Positions 8,916-18,573 are shown, numbered from the stretch's first letter. The stretch: 34,436 nucleotides of DNA from Nitrospiraceae bacterium (GCA_014379455.1 JACMLT010000139.1:1-34436); one strand, 5' to 3'. The notes: a model not told the origin generated them from the letters alone. Translations and numbers: made by a program.

Positions 8916-9359
8916 ATGAAAGCAGATTCTTCTCCCAAGCGTATTTCGCCGACTCCGTCGGTGGCGAAATCTGTCACGCCCAAGCGCAAAACCAGGGCAT
9001 CGTCCCAGGGAAAAAAATACGCGGCTATTCGTCGTAACCTTGAGCGGCAACGCAAGACCATGTTGGAGGAGGCGGGTGAAGGCCTCGCCAATCCAAAGGG
9101 TCAGGAGGCGTTCCCGGACGTCAGCGATCAGGCGTCTGCGGAGGCCGAGCAGAATTTTTCGATGCGGATCCGTGAGCGCGAGCAACGGTTGGTCAAGAAG
9201 ATCGACGAGGCGCTTGAGCGAATGGACCAGAACATCTATGGCATTTGTGAGCGCTGTGAAGAAGAGATTCCCTATCCGAGACTGAAAGCCCGCCCAGTTA
9301 CCACCCTCTGCATCAACTGCAAGACACTCGAAGAGCAGGAAGAGAAGATTCGGCGTTGA
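8916..9359 (+). CDS. DksA/TraR-family C4 zinc-finger protein
   Basis: Coiled coil followed by YGICERCEEEIPYPRLKARPVTTLCINCKTLEE (CxxC...CxxC), typical of DksA/TraR. ATG at 8916 preferred over the ORF start at 8844. Confidence 0.9.
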   Translation: MKADSSPKRISPTPSVAKSVTPKRKTRASSQGKKYAAIRRNLERQRKTMLEEAGEGLANPKGQEAFPDVSDQASAEAEQNFSMRIREREQRLVKKIDEALERMDQNIYGICERCEEEIPYPRLKARPVTTLCINCKTLEEQEEKIRR

Positions 9360-9496
9360 ACGTGCTGTGCTGTTCCACCTCGAACCAGTGCGAAATACCG
9401 CCAGCCTTTTCGTGAATGACTATCGGGCTGAGGAAAAACTATGTGGGCACGCCAAAACTTCACTGGTTCGCACGTCTAGAATAACAGACAACACCA

Positions 9497-9666
9497 AGCA
9501 GGATGCTCAAAAATTCCAGGCTTCTCACCCGCTCAACCCTGGCGCGCCGAGACGCGGCTTATCCCCAATAAGGCCGCAGCGAGTGAAGCGGTGAGGCGTA
9601 TGCTTCAGTGCGTTGGGCCTCTGAGCGAGGCGAGAGCGCCGCGGGAGGACTGTAAGCATCTTGCTA
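9497..9666. repeat. Dispersed MITE/REP-like element, copy B (long left, type-2 right)
   Basis: agcaggatgctcaaaaattccaggcttctcacccgctcaaccctggcgcgccgagacgcgg...aaggccgcagcgagtgaagcg...cgtatgcttcagtgcg...gcctctgagcgaggcgag...taagcatcttgctag. Confidence 0.8.
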
Positions 9667-10848
9667 GTGTTGTAATACCTTGACGCGTTGTTGAACGTGA
9701 GCGATTCGATTGGCTTCATCAGAGATACCGTCGACCAGCGCGAGGTAGGTCTCGTATTCCGAGAGGGCCCGCTTGGGGTTTGTGGGCTCGTAGGCTTCAG
9801 CTAAGTTATAGCGGGCAATGGCATAGTTGGGGCGGAGTGTCACGGCTTTTTCGAATGAGGCGAGCGCGTTCGTCTTGTCTCCCAACTTACTGTAAACCGT
9901 ACCGAGGTTATTCAGAATTTCCGGAGTGTTGGGTCTGATGGCCAACGACTGCAGCATCTCCGTCTTGGCCTTCTCGTGTTGTCCTTTCCCTACCCATGCG
10001 AGGCCCAGTTTGTGGTGGGCTTCTGCCAGCCACACGTTATTCGAAAAGCCGCTTGCGATGGCTTTCTGATAGGCGGCAGCAGCGGTATCGTAGCTCTGGG
10101 TTCCGCAGTAGGAGAGTTGCGCGGTTTGGCCGCGCGCGAATTGCTGGAGTGAAGGGAAGGGCTCCTTGTCCTCGGCACCTTGACTGTCGAGCTGTTGTCC
10201 GGGTTTTTGGCCTCTTGGGTAGCGCAATCGTTCTAGAAATTCTCGTCGATAGGGTGAGAACAGCCGTACATAGGGGTCGATCGTCAGAGAAGCTTGGAGC
10301 AAGGCCGGCTGCTCGCGTGGGCCAAGGACCAAGTACTGTGTCGTCGTTTTCTCATCGCCGGTTTCATAGAGGGCGCTGGAATCCATGCTCGTCTTTGATG
10401 ACAGATTCGCCACATTGAGATAGAACTCCAATGTGGGCTTCAGCTGCATTAAGGTGTGGCGGAGGACTGGGTAGGGATTCAAGTCAAGCCCGGACGGAAA
10501 CGTAAAGATGATTCCAACCAGCATGCCGTCTTCATCGAAAAAGTAGGACTCGTCGCCATGTGAGGGGCTTCGGTCGGCAGGGAGCACGAACTCTTGTCCG
10601 GTGCCCCAGTCTTGTGGTGTGAGGGTAGAGAGAGGATGGGTCGTGAGGAAGCTGGACCTCGAAGTACAGAGGGTTGTGGACTTCAGGAGGACCAGATCGC
10701 TTTCAGACGGTGGGAGGATCGGTTTTCGAGCCGGAGTGTCGCAGGCATTCAGCAAGAGCCCGAGCCCACAGACCACCCACAGTCGAAGGAGCACGGCGCG
10801 AAACGTATGTGTATCACGTGAATTCCAATTCACGAAGGGAGCATACAC
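9664..10848 (-). CDS. TPR-repeat lipoprotein
   Basis: N-terminal hydrophobic segment with lipobox-like LLNAC. C-terminal TPRs (AEAHHKLGLAWVGKGQHEKAKTEMLQSLAIRPNTPEILNNLGTVYSKLGDKTNALASFEKAVTLRPNYAIARYNLAEAYE). Confidence 0.8.
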   Translation of the reverse strand: MYAPFVNWNSRDTHTFRAVLLRLWVVCGLGLLLNACDTPARKPILPPSESDLVLLKSTTLCTSRSSFLTTHPLSTLTPQDWGTGQEFVLPADRSPSHGDESYFFDEDGMLVGIIFTFPSGLDLNPYPVLRHTLMQLKPTLEFYLNVANLSSKTSMDSSALYETGDEKTTTQYLVLGPREQPALLQASLTIDPYVRLFSPYRREFLERLRYPRGQKPGQQLDSQGAEDKEPFPSLQQFARGQTAQLSYCGTQSYDTAAAAYQKAIASGFSNNVWLAEAHHKLGLAWVGKGQHEKAKTEMLQSLAIRPNTPEILNNLGTVYSKLGDKTNALASFEKAVTLRPNYAIARYNLAEAYEPTNPKRALSEYETYLALVDGISDEANRIAHVQQRVKVLQH

Positions 10849-10884
10849 GAAATGGAAAAGAGTTTGCCAACGGGATGATACGGC

Positions 10885-10915
10885 AACGCCCGCTCTCGTG
10901 AGGAAAGCGGGCGTT
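10885..10915. terminator. GC-rich hairpin downstream of the minus-strand lipoprotein gene
   Basis: AACGCCCGCT-ctcgtgaggaa-AGCGGGCGTT perfect 10-bp stem; lacks a clear T-tract. Confidence 0.45.
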
Positions 10916-10941
10916 CAGTCTACAACGATGCGCACGACGAA

Positions 10942-11280
10942 TTATCGCCGTTGGCTGTCCAGCATCGAGTCCTCAGCCGTATATCCGAAAAGATACGGCA
11001 TCTTGCGGGGGGGTGTATACATCGGTCGATTCAAACCATAATCCATCGCGACCCCGAGCGGATGTAAGAGGAAACCGGCCCAGCGCCAGGGGTTATCGCT
11101 AGGGGCTGCTCCGGCCGCCACATCGGTGTAGATCAAGGATGTGGGATCCATCACACTGTAGATGCTGGCCGGGGGAGCATAGCTTCCATCTGCATCGACC
11201 GACGCCTGCTGCTGGTTCCCGGCACAACCGACTGTGGTGGCGAGCAGGAGCATTCCCACTGCAAGAGCTGTAGTCCTCAT
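10942..11280 (-). CDS. Small putative lipoprotein of unknown function
   Basis: MRTTALAVGMLLLATTVGCAGNQQQ (signal peptide and lipobox TVGC); mature part has no recognised domain. Confidence 0.65.
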   Translation of the reverse strand: MRTTALAVGMLLLATTVGCAGNQQQASVDADGSYAPPASIYSVMDPTSLIYTDVAAGAAPSDNPWRWAGFLLHPLGVAMDYGLNRPMYTPPRKMPYLFGYTAEDSMLDSQRR

Positions 11281-11443
11281 AGATGACCTCACTTGTCTTG
11301 TACGGTTCAAAGTCGACGGTCTCTCAACAGAATGAAGTGTAGCCGACCTTCAGGATTCTGTCCAGAATTGTGACGGTTCAGGCAAGAGCAAGCATGCTGT
11401 AGGTTTAGGCCAGTCGTATGGATCTACAAAGGGAGGGGAGAAA

Positions 11444-11518
11444 TGGTAGGCGATACTGGTATCGAACCAGTGGCCTCTTCCGTGTGAAGGAAGCGCTCTA
11501 CCCCTGAGCTAATCGCCT
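11444..11518 (-). tRNA. tRNA-Val (CAC), CCA encoded
   Basis: Minus strand AGGCGATTAGCTCAGGGGTAGAGCGCTTCCTTCACACGGAAGAGGCCACTGGTTCGATACCAGTATCGCCTACCA; anticodon loop TTCACAC, T-arm ACTGG-TTCGATA-CCAGT. Confidence 0.94.
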
Positions 11519-11661
11519 ACGGTATGCAAAGTCTAGCATGGGGTCGTAAATCGGATCAACCGTGACACTGCGTTATGCGGAGCGAAGTTGCCTTGACATC
11601 GCCAAAACGCAGTTCCTACAATGCCACCGCTCTTCATCTCTTTTCTCGGAGTTTCACTCGC

Positions 11662-12978
11662 ATGCGCGACGACATTGTCATTATCGGAGGGGGGCTGGCC
11701 GGGTCTGAAGCGGCGTGGCAAGCGGCCAATCGTGGTGCGAAAGTCACGCTCTATGAAATGCGCCCAAAAGAGATGACGCAAGCGCATAAGACCGGTGGTC
11801 TGGCCGAGCTAGTCTGCTCGAATTCGCTTGGTTCAGCGGATCTCTTGAATGCCCCCGGTATCCTGAAAGAGGAGATGCGCCGCCTCAACTCGCTCATTAT
11901 TCGAGTGGCGGATGAGGTGCGGGTACCGGCAGGATCAGCCCTGGCCGTCGATCGCGAGCAGTTTTCGCTCAAGGTTACCCAAGCCCTGGAAAGTCACCCG
12001 AACATTCGCATTCTCCATGAAGAAATCACCGAGATCCCAACCGACTGTCTCTGCATTGTGGCAACCGGCCCGTTGACATCCAACAAACTGTCTCAGGCGA
12101 TTGCGCAACTGACCCACAGTAAACATTTGTATTTTTATGATGCGATCTCTCCGATCGTCGATGCCGATTCCATCAATATGGATGTCGCATTTCTTGCGTC
12201 CCGTTACGGTAAGGGTGGGGACGACTATCTCAACTGTCCCATGGACGAGCCGGCCTACAATGCCTTCTATGCCGCGTTGCTCGCGGCGGAGAAAGTCCAA
12301 CCCAAAGAATTTGAAAAGACCGCCTACTTCGAAGGTTGTATCCCCATCGAGGTGATGGCCGAACGGGGTCGCCAGACCATGCAGTTCGGTCCGTTGAAGC
12401 CAGTGGGCCTTGAGAATCCCAAGACAGGTGCGCGAGCTTATGCGGTGGTGCAGCTCAGGACGGAAAACGCCCATCGCTCCTGTTACAACCTTGTGGGGTT
12501 CCAGACTAAACTTACCTATGGGGAACAGAAGCGGGTCTTTCGGATGATTCCCGGTTTGGAGCAAGCGGAGTTTTTACGTTACGGCAGTCTCCATCGCAAC
12601 ACCTTTATTAACTCTCCTCAACTGTTGCGGGATACCCTTCAGTTTAAGGCGCGTGGCACCCTCTTCTTTGCAGGGCAACTGGTTGGCGTCGAGGGCTATA
12701 CGGATTCCGCCGCAATGGGAGGGCTGGCAGGAATCAACGCGGCCCGTGGTCTTGCAGGGTTGCCCTTGGTCACGCCGCCGTCCACCACCGCGCATGGCTG
12801 TCTCGTGTCGTACATTACGACGACGGACCCTCGTCATTTTCAACCGATGAATACGAATTTTGGGCTCTTTCCTCCACTTGCGACACCGACGAGAGACAAG
12901 GAGCGCAAACGGCGGCTTACGGGACAACGGGCGCTCGAGGACCTGACGGCATGGATAAAGCAATTCGAAGTTTCATGA
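11662..12978 (+). CDS. trmFO: Methylenetetrahydrofolate-tRNA-(uracil-5-)-methyltransferase TrmFO
   Basis: MRDDIVIIGGGLAGSEAAWQAANRGAKVTLYEMRPKEMTQAHKTGGLAELVCSNSLGS...; FFAGQLVGVEGYTDSAAMGGLAGINAAR. Confidence 0.97.
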   Translation: MRDDIVIIGGGLAGSEAAWQAANRGAKVTLYEMRPKEMTQAHKTGGLAELVCSNSLGSADLLNAPGILKEEMRRLNSLIIRVADEVRVPAGSALAVDREQFSLKVTQALESHPNIRILHEEITEIPTDCLCIVATGPLTSNKLSQAIAQLTHSKHLYFYDAISPIVDADSINMDVAFLASRYGKGGDDYLNCPMDEPAYNAFYAALLAAEKVQPKEFEKTAYFEGCIPIEVMAERGRQTMQFGPLKPVGLENPKTGARAYAVVQLRTENAHRSCYNLVGFQTKLTYGEQKRVFRMIPGLEQAEFLRYGSLHRNTFINSPQLLRDTLQFKARGTLFFAGQLVGVEGYTDSAAMGGLAGINAARGLAGLPLVTPPSTTAHGCLVSYITTTDPRHFQPMNTNFGLFPPLATPTRDKERKRRLTGQRALEDLTAWIKQFEVS

Positions 12979-13907
12979 CGTTCCTTGAATTGGAACGTCA
13001 TGCGTCGCCCGAAACAGTTCGGAACTATGCGTCGGATCTCCGACAGTTCCAGACATTCATGAAGGTGGAGCATCCCGGCATACCCATGCTCGATCCTGCC
13101 ACAGTGCACACGGAGTCCATTCGCGGCTACCTTCACTGGCTGAATCGTAAGGATGAGAAGAGTACGTCGATGGCCCGGAAGCTCTCTGCTCTGCGCAGTT
13201 TCTATCGCTATCTGCAACGAGAGGGCATGGTCGGTCTCAATCCTGCCGACGCCATTAAGATGCCGAAACAGCCGAAACACCTGCCGCGAGTCTTGAGCAA
13301 GGACGATGCGGCGGCATTGATGGAGTTTCCTGCCGATCAGGAAGGAGGCTCGCTCCGAGACCGTGCCTTACTGGAGACGCTCTATTCGACTGGGGCTCGC
13401 GTGAGTGAACTCGTGGGGATCGATCTCGACGATCTCCGCGCATCCGAGGGATTGGTCCATCTGCGAGGAAAAGGCCGGAAGGAACGCATTGTGCCGATCG
13501 GTGATGTGGCGTTACGAGCCATTCAAGCCTACTTAGATCAGCAGCGCCTGGTGAAGATTCGGTATCCGACGACAAAGACAACGCGTGTCTCGTTACCGAT
13601 TTTCCGAAACAGTCGAGGCGGTCGGCTCACAACTCGGAGCGTTGCTCGCATCGTAGCCCGTTATTCGAACCGGCTGGCCGGTGGCTCCGTGAGTCCCCAT
13701 ACATTGCGCCACTCCTTTGCCACCCATCTTCTCGATGAAGGAGCCGATCTGCGGTCGATTCAAGAGATGCTTGGGCATGTCTCATTGAGTACGACACAAA
13801 AGTATACGCACCTGGCCACGGACCAACTCCTGGCCGTCTATGATAAGACGCATCCTCGGGCCGGCCGCCCGGCCATCGCGCGGGTCGTGAAGGATGATAA
13901 GCCATGA
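12951..13907 (+). CDS. xerC: Tyrosine recombinase XerC
   Basis: N-terminal SAM-like core-binding domain; catalytic GARVSELVG, GKGRKERIVPIG, PHTLRHSFATHLLDEGADLRSIQEMLGH and TTQKYTH all present. Overlaps the trmFO 3' end. Confidence 0.94.
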   Translation: MDKAIRSFMTFLELERHASPETVRNYASDLRQFQTFMKVEHPGIPMLDPATVHTESIRGYLHWLNRKDEKSTSMARKLSALRSFYRYLQREGMVGLNPADAIKMPKQPKHLPRVLSKDDAAALMEFPADQEGGSLRDRALLETLYSTGARVSELVGIDLDDLRASEGLVHLRGKGRKERIVPIGDVALRAIQAYLDQQRLVKIRYPTTKTTRVSLPIFRNSRGGRLTTRSVARIVARYSNRLAGGSVSPHTLRHSFATHLLDEGADLRSIQEMLGHVSLSTTQKYTHLATDQLLAVYDKTHPRAGRPAIARVVKDDKP

Positions 13908-14027
13908 GCGTGATCATGGCTGTCAACGACCTCTGTGTCAGGCGAGAGTCGAGAGATGTGCGAGCCGCGAAGGTACTCGTCCTGCATGTTTCGGGTGCCG
14001 TGCTGTTTCCGACAAGGGAGCCTGGAT

Positions 14028-14924
14028 ATGAATAGATTGATCAAGAAAGCCAACGTCCTGATCGAAGCCTTGCCCTATATCCGTACATTCAAGGGTAAGA
14101 CGATTGTCATCAAATATGGCGGTCATGCGATGACCGATGCACCGTTGAAAGAGCGGTTCGCCCAGGATGTCGTGCTTCTGAAATACGTGGGCCTCAACCC
14201 GGTCATTGTGCATGGTGGGGGACCCCAGATCGATAAGATGCTCCAGCGGTTGGGTATTGAGGCCAAGTTTCGCCATGGGGTGCGGGTCACAGATGAAGCC
14301 ACGATGGAAATCGTGGAGATGGTGTTGGCCGGCAAGATCAACATGGAAATCGTCGATCTCTTGAATCGCCATGGCGGCCTTGCGGTTGGCTTGAGCGGAA
14401 AAGACGGTGGGCTCATGCTCTCTCGACCGCTCACGGCCAAAGCGTGGGCAGCCAGTTTGGAAAAGGATCTCGATGACGGCGAAGGGGACGAGGATTTCGG
14501 TTTGGTCGGAGAGGTTCAGTCTATTGATCCCACATTGGTGCGGAAGCTTCAGCAGGATCATTACATTCCCGTCATCGCCCCGATCGGCACCAACCGGGAA
14601 GGGAACACTTACAACATCAATGCCGATCTGGTAGCGGGGGCGATGGCCGCTGCGCTGGGTGCGGAAAAGCTGGTGATGATGACCGACGTGAAAGGCATTC
14701 GCGATGCAAACGGGCGCCATCTCTCGACGGTCTCACGCAAAGACGTGCAACGGATGGTGAAGAAGGGCACGATCGGCGAAGGGATGTTGCCCAAGGTCCA
14801 TGCTTGCTTGGATGCACTCGGAGGCGGTGTCAGCAAAGCCCATATCATTGACGGTCGAATTTCGCATGCCATTCTTCTTGAAGTGTTCACGCGTAAAGGT
14901 ATCGGGACCGAAATCACCGCGTAA
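14028..14924 (+). CDS. argB: Acetylglutamate kinase
   Basis: KTIVIKYGGHAMTD...FAQDVVLLKYVGLNPVIVHGGGPQID...YNINADLVAGAMAAALGAEKLVMMTDVKGI. ATG at 14028 after AGGGAGCC. Confidence 0.97.
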   Translation: MNRLIKKANVLIEALPYIRTFKGKTIVIKYGGHAMTDAPLKERFAQDVVLLKYVGLNPVIVHGGGPQIDKMLQRLGIEAKFRHGVRVTDEATMEIVEMVLAGKINMEIVDLLNRHGGLAVGLSGKDGGLMLSRPLTAKAWAASLEKDLDDGEGDEDFGLVGEVQSIDPTLVRKLQQDHYIPVIAPIGTNREGNTYNINADLVAGAMAAALGAEKLVMMTDVKGIRDANGRHLSTVSRKDVQRMVKKGTIGEGMLPKVHACLDALGGGVSKAHIIDGRISHAILLEVFTRKGIGTEITA

Positions 14925-14948
14925 TCGGTTCATCCCAATACACATGTT

Positions 14949-15824
14949 GTGCTAATCCAGCGTCTTCGAATCAACCGTCATCTTCAGGCTCTCGTTGGCG
15001 AACGTCAGCCCGAGACAAGTCCCGGCCCGCTTCGGAAGGCGGCGCACTATCTGGCGACGCAGTTTGCCAAGTCAGGATGGAGCACAAGCGACCAGCTTGT
15101 GCGCGCATGGGGAAAGACCTACCGCAATGTGGTGGCGACCAAGTATCCGGACCGGCCAAGCCAAGGAGGGGAGTTGCCTCCACTCTTGATCGGGGCCCAC
15201 TACGATACGGTGTCTGGGTCGCCTGGCGCAGATGATAATGCGAGTGGGCTCGTCGTGCTTCTTGAAGTGGCATCGCAACTCAGCACGCAACCTCTCGTGC
15301 GACCAGTCTGGCTCGTGGCGTTCTGTCTTGAAGAGCAGGATCGGCTGGGAAGCCAGGCCTTCGCGTCCCGCTTGAGAGCCGAGCGCCGTGAGTTGGCTGG
15401 TGCGATTATCTTGGAATGTGTTGGGTTCGCCAGGAGCGAGGTCGGTACACAGCAAGCCCCACCAGCGGTGCCCATTGCAGTGCCGACTCGAGGGGATTTT
15501 CTGGCCATCGTGGGCAACGAGGCGTCCCGGTCCTTAGTGCACCAACTTGAGCAGGAGGCACAACGGCAGGCGGCCCCGCTCAAGACCCTGTCATTGGTGG
15601 TGCCGGGCCGAGGGGAGGCCATGCCTCATACTCGCCGTAGCGACCATGCCTCGTTTTGGGATGTAGGCTATCCAGCCGTGATGTTGACCGATACCGCGAA
15701 CTTCCGGAATCCGCATTATCATCGTGAGACGGATATCGTGGACACGTTGAATCTTGAATTTCTTTCCAGTGTGGCCGAGACGGTGACCGCAACCGCAGTG
15801 CGGATCGCAGGAGTACGGTCATGA
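14949..15824 (+). CDS. M28-family zinc aminopeptidase-like protein
   Basis: LIGAHYDTVSGSPGADDNASGLVVLLEVA and CLEEQDRLGSQAFA metal-binding motifs; RRSDHASFWDVGYPAVMLTDTANFRNPHYHRETD; GTG start. Confidence 0.88.
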   Translation: MLIQRLRINRHLQALVGERQPETSPGPLRKAAHYLATQFAKSGWSTSDQLVRAWGKTYRNVVATKYPDRPSQGGELPPLLIGAHYDTVSGSPGADDNASGLVVLLEVASQLSTQPLVRPVWLVAFCLEEQDRLGSQAFASRLRAERRELAGAIILECVGFARSEVGTQQAPPAVPIAVPTRGDFLAIVGNEASRSLVHQLEQEAQRQAAPLKTLSLVVPGRGEAMPHTRRSDHASFWDVGYPAVMLTDTANFRNPHYHRETDIVDTLNLEFLSSVAETVTATAVRIAGVRS

Positions 15825-16525
15825 AGACGAATCGTACGAAGCTGGCTCCTGCGACCCGCCGGTTGGTGGCCGAGGTCTATGGACGTCTCGACTATGGCGC
15901 ACTGGGGCCGATCTATTGCTATGAAGGCGGGGATGAATTCTGGCGCGTGAAGCGAGGTCTTTGTCACCGTCTCGGGAATCGTGTCGCCGTGTTGTTGAGG
16001 AAGAAATTGCCACGGCGTGGTCGTAGTCTCTACGTAGGCGCCGGGGTGGCGGAGCTTCCCGCTTTGATTATGGAAACGATGGAGCGGGATCGGGCGGTAG
16101 AACCTTATAATCTTCGGAGAACCGAAGTCGTCACCCTCAACCGTGCCTGCCGCTCTGTCCCTGTTACGTTCCGTGCAGTCGATGCAGGGAGGGCTAAGGG
16201 TCTATTCGATCATCTGTGGATGGTCAGCGTGCTCAATGACCCTGAGCGGTTCCCGCATCTCTCGCCTCTGTCCTATGGGCGAAGCAATCCGCTCACCCTC
16301 GATCCCGTGAAGTTCAATCGAGAGCGTCGCATCGTGCGTGCACTGGTCGCCTGCTGTATGGGAAAGCTTGCGAAGCCCGGCCTCGTCACAACCACGACAG
16401 AAGAAGTTCTATGGATTGCGGAGTGGTGCCACCGGCATCGAGTGCCGTACTTGGTTGGGAAACGATACTATCCGACGGCAATAGTGGGAGATCCGATCTG
16501 TTTTATTCAAATTGGGAAGGAGTAA
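15821..16525 (+). CDS. Hypothetical protein, possibly a degenerate Rossmann/methyltransferase-like fold
   Basis: 234-aa ORF with ATGA overlap to the M28 gene; GRSLYVGAGVAELPALIMETMERDRAVEPYNLR vaguely resembles a SAM-binding motif I region. Confidence 0.6.
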   Translation: MKTNRTKLAPATRRLVAEVYGRLDYGALGPIYCYEGGDEFWRVKRGLCHRLGNRVAVLLRKKLPRRGRSLYVGAGVAELPALIMETMERDRAVEPYNLRRTEVVTLNRACRSVPVTFRAVDAGRAKGLFDHLWMVSVLNDPERFPHLSPLSYGRSNPLTLDPVKFNRERRIVRALVACCMGKLAKPGLVTTTTEEVLWIAEWCHRHRVPYLVGKRYYPTAIVGDPICFIQIGKE

Positions 16526-16551
16526 AGAGTCCAGGTGATGCAGCGAAAAAT

Positions 16552-17091
16552 CTAGACTTGGAAACCGGGTTTGGCTTTCGAGGAGTGATCTAAATACTGG
16601 CCTGCGTATTTCACGTAGTTCTCCGCGGACTCCTTAATCCATGCAAGTTCTTCAGCTGTGACTGATCGTTTGACTTTTGCGGGTGAGCCAAGTACCAGGC
16701 TGTTGGACGGAACGATGGTCTGTTCCGTGATCAGGGCCCCGGCCCCCACGACGGAGTCCTCGCCAATCACAGCGCCGTCCATAATGATGGCGCCCATGCC
16801 GATGAGCACGCGATCCTTAATCGTACAGCCATGGAGTATCACCCCGTGGCCGATGGTCACCTCATTGCCGATGATCAGGGGATGGGTGTCGTGGGTGACA
16901 TGGAGTATGCAGAGGTCCTGCACATTCGTTCTGTTGCCGATTCTGATAGAATGCACGTCCCCGCGAACGACAGCATGAAACCAGACGCTGCAGTGCTCGC
17001 CCAGCACCACATCGCCGATGACGATGCCGGTCTCTTCGATAAAGCAGGATGTGGGAATGGTTGGTTTGACACCGTGAAATGTGCGGATCAT
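16552..17091 (-). CDS. Gamma-carbonic-anhydrase-like left-handed beta-helix protein
   Basis: Hexapeptide repeats: VIGDVVLGEHCSVWFHAVVRGDVHSIRIGNRTNVQDLCILHVTHDTHPLIIGNEVTIGHGVILHGCTIKDRVLIGMGAIIMDGAVIGEDSVVGAGALI. Confidence 0.93.
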   Translation of the reverse strand: MIRTFHGVKPTIPTSCFIEETGIVIGDVVLGEHCSVWFHAVVRGDVHSIRIGNRTNVQDLCILHVTHDTHPLIIGNEVTIGHGVILHGCTIKDRVLIGMGAIIMDGAVIGEDSVVGAGALITEQTIVPSNSLVLGSPAKVKRSVTAEELAWIKESAENYVKYAGQYLDHSSKAKPGFQV

Positions 17092-17205
17092 GCAGCGCAC
17101 TGTAGGGGAATCAGCCGACAACCTGCAAGAGGCAAGTGTGGTGTCGGCCTTTTCATGAAGGCCGTCTATCGCTCGCCTGACTATCGGCGATTGGAGCAGA
17201 AGCCC

Positions 17206-18309
17206 TCATGAATATTGAGGGTGAGAAAGGCGCGCCCGAACCTGTTCGATCGAGTGCAGTAACGCCTGGTGGGTTCGGCATCCTGCAATGAGCATCGCGT
17301 CGGAGATCGTCACCGGCTTATAGGGCGCCACAAATCTGTTTTTGAGGCGGGCGATCCGGGCCACCGATTGGTCCAGCCGGTCAGGAGAAATGGTTCCTGT
17401 TTCTACCGCCTGTTCCACGGCTTCGAAAGCGGCGACTTCCCGATCCCGGTCTTTGCAAATCAGCAGAACATCGCATCCCGCCAGCACGGCACGAACGGCG
17501 GCATCTTCCACCCCGTAATGGTCGATAATGGCGTGCATTTCTAAATCATCCGTCAACACCACTCCGTCGTATTGCAGTTCCTTGCGCAAGAAGTTCGTGA
17601 TGATGGTCGGCGAGAGCGTGGCCGGCAATTCGGGATCGAGCGCGCGATACAGGACGTGCGCGGTCATCATCGAGACGACACCGTGTGCAACGGCACGGCG
17701 GAAGGGGGGGAACTCGACGGCCTCCAATCGTTCGCGTGGTGCCTCGACAACTGGAAGTTCTTTGTGGGAATCGACACTGGTATCGCCGTGACCCGGAAAG
17801 TGTTTTCCGCAGGCCACCACCTTATTGTCTTGCAGCCCGGCTGCCGTTGCCATCCCCAGTTCACAGACGATGCCTGGCGTCGCACCGAATGCCCGGTCGC
17901 CGATGACCGGATTATCCGGATTGCTGTTCACGTCGAGCACCGGCGCCATATTCATGTTCACGCCCACCGCCCTCAGCTCTTTCGCAATCGTGGCCGCAGC
18001 CGCGTAGGCCAATTCGGTGGAGTTGCAGCGGCCTAACAGGTCGCAGGGGGGGAATATGGTGAAGCCTTTCGGAAGGCGGGAGACCCGACCACCTTCCTGA
18101 TCGATTGAGATCAAGAGCGGCGAATGGGGACTGCAGGCTTGAAGCCCGTTGGTCAGATCGACCATCTGTTCGACGGACTCGAGGTTTCGCGAGAAGAGAA
18201 TGACACCCCCCGGCTTGTACTTTTTGATGAACGAAGTCAGATCGGGTGTGACCGATGTGCCGATAAATCCGACCATGAACAGCTGCCCGATTTTTTCACG
18301 CAAGGTCAT
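17206..18309 (-). CDS. nagZ: Glycoside hydrolase family 3 beta-N-acetylhexosaminidase (NagZ-like)
   Basis: KIGQLFMVGFIGTSV...KPGGVILFSRNLES...LLISIDQEGGRVSRLPKGFTIFP...CGKHFPGHGDTSVDSHKELP...VVLTDDLEMHAI. Confidence 0.94.
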   Translation of the reverse strand: MTLREKIGQLFMVGFIGTSVTPDLTSFIKKYKPGGVILFSRNLESVEQMVDLTNGLQACSPHSPLLISIDQEGGRVSRLPKGFTIFPPCDLLGRCNSTELAYAAAATIAKELRAVGVNMNMAPVLDVNSNPDNPVIGDRAFGATPGIVCELGMATAAGLQDNKVVACGKHFPGHGDTSVDSHKELPVVEAPRERLEAVEFPPFRRAVAHGVVSMMTAHVLYRALDPELPATLSPTIITNFLRKELQYDGVVLTDDLEMHAIIDHYGVEDAAVRAVLAGCDVLLICKDRDREVAAFEAVEQAVETGTISPDRLDQSVARIARLKNRFVAPYKPVTISDAMLIAGCRTHQALLHSIEQVRARLSHPQYS

Positions 18310-18404
18310 GCGATATTGCTCCAATGTCCGCAAGCCGCGGAAAACTATATTAGCTGGCTAGCGCTTCGATGGTTCGCAGGTATAACACAACAGGAGTCAC
18401 TTTT

Positions 18405-18573
18405 GCAGGGCGAAAAGGCCAGACTTCTCACCAGCCCAACCCTGGCGCGTCAAGACGCGCCTCGCTCCAGGCAAGGCCGCAGCGAGTGAAGGCCCGAGGC
18501 GTACCGTCTGGGGTACGTTGAGGGTCTGAACGATACGAGAGCGACGCTGGCGGACTTTTTCAGCGTCCTGCTA
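18405..18573. repeat. Dispersed MITE/REP-like element, copy C (long left, type-1 right)
   Basis: gcagggcgaaaaggccagacttctcaccagcccaaccctggcgcgtcaagacgcg...aaggccgcagcgagtgaagg...cgtaccgtctggggtacg...gacgctggcggactttttcagcgtcctgctag. Confidence 0.85.

Noticed and set aside
11935-12564. 209-aa minus-strand ORF antisense to trmFO
   Set aside because: Opposite a strongly conserved gene; composition typical of a shadow ORF.
13938-14720. 260-aa minus-strand ORF antisense to argB
   Set aside because: His/Gln-rich out-of-frame translation opposite a well-supported argB gene.
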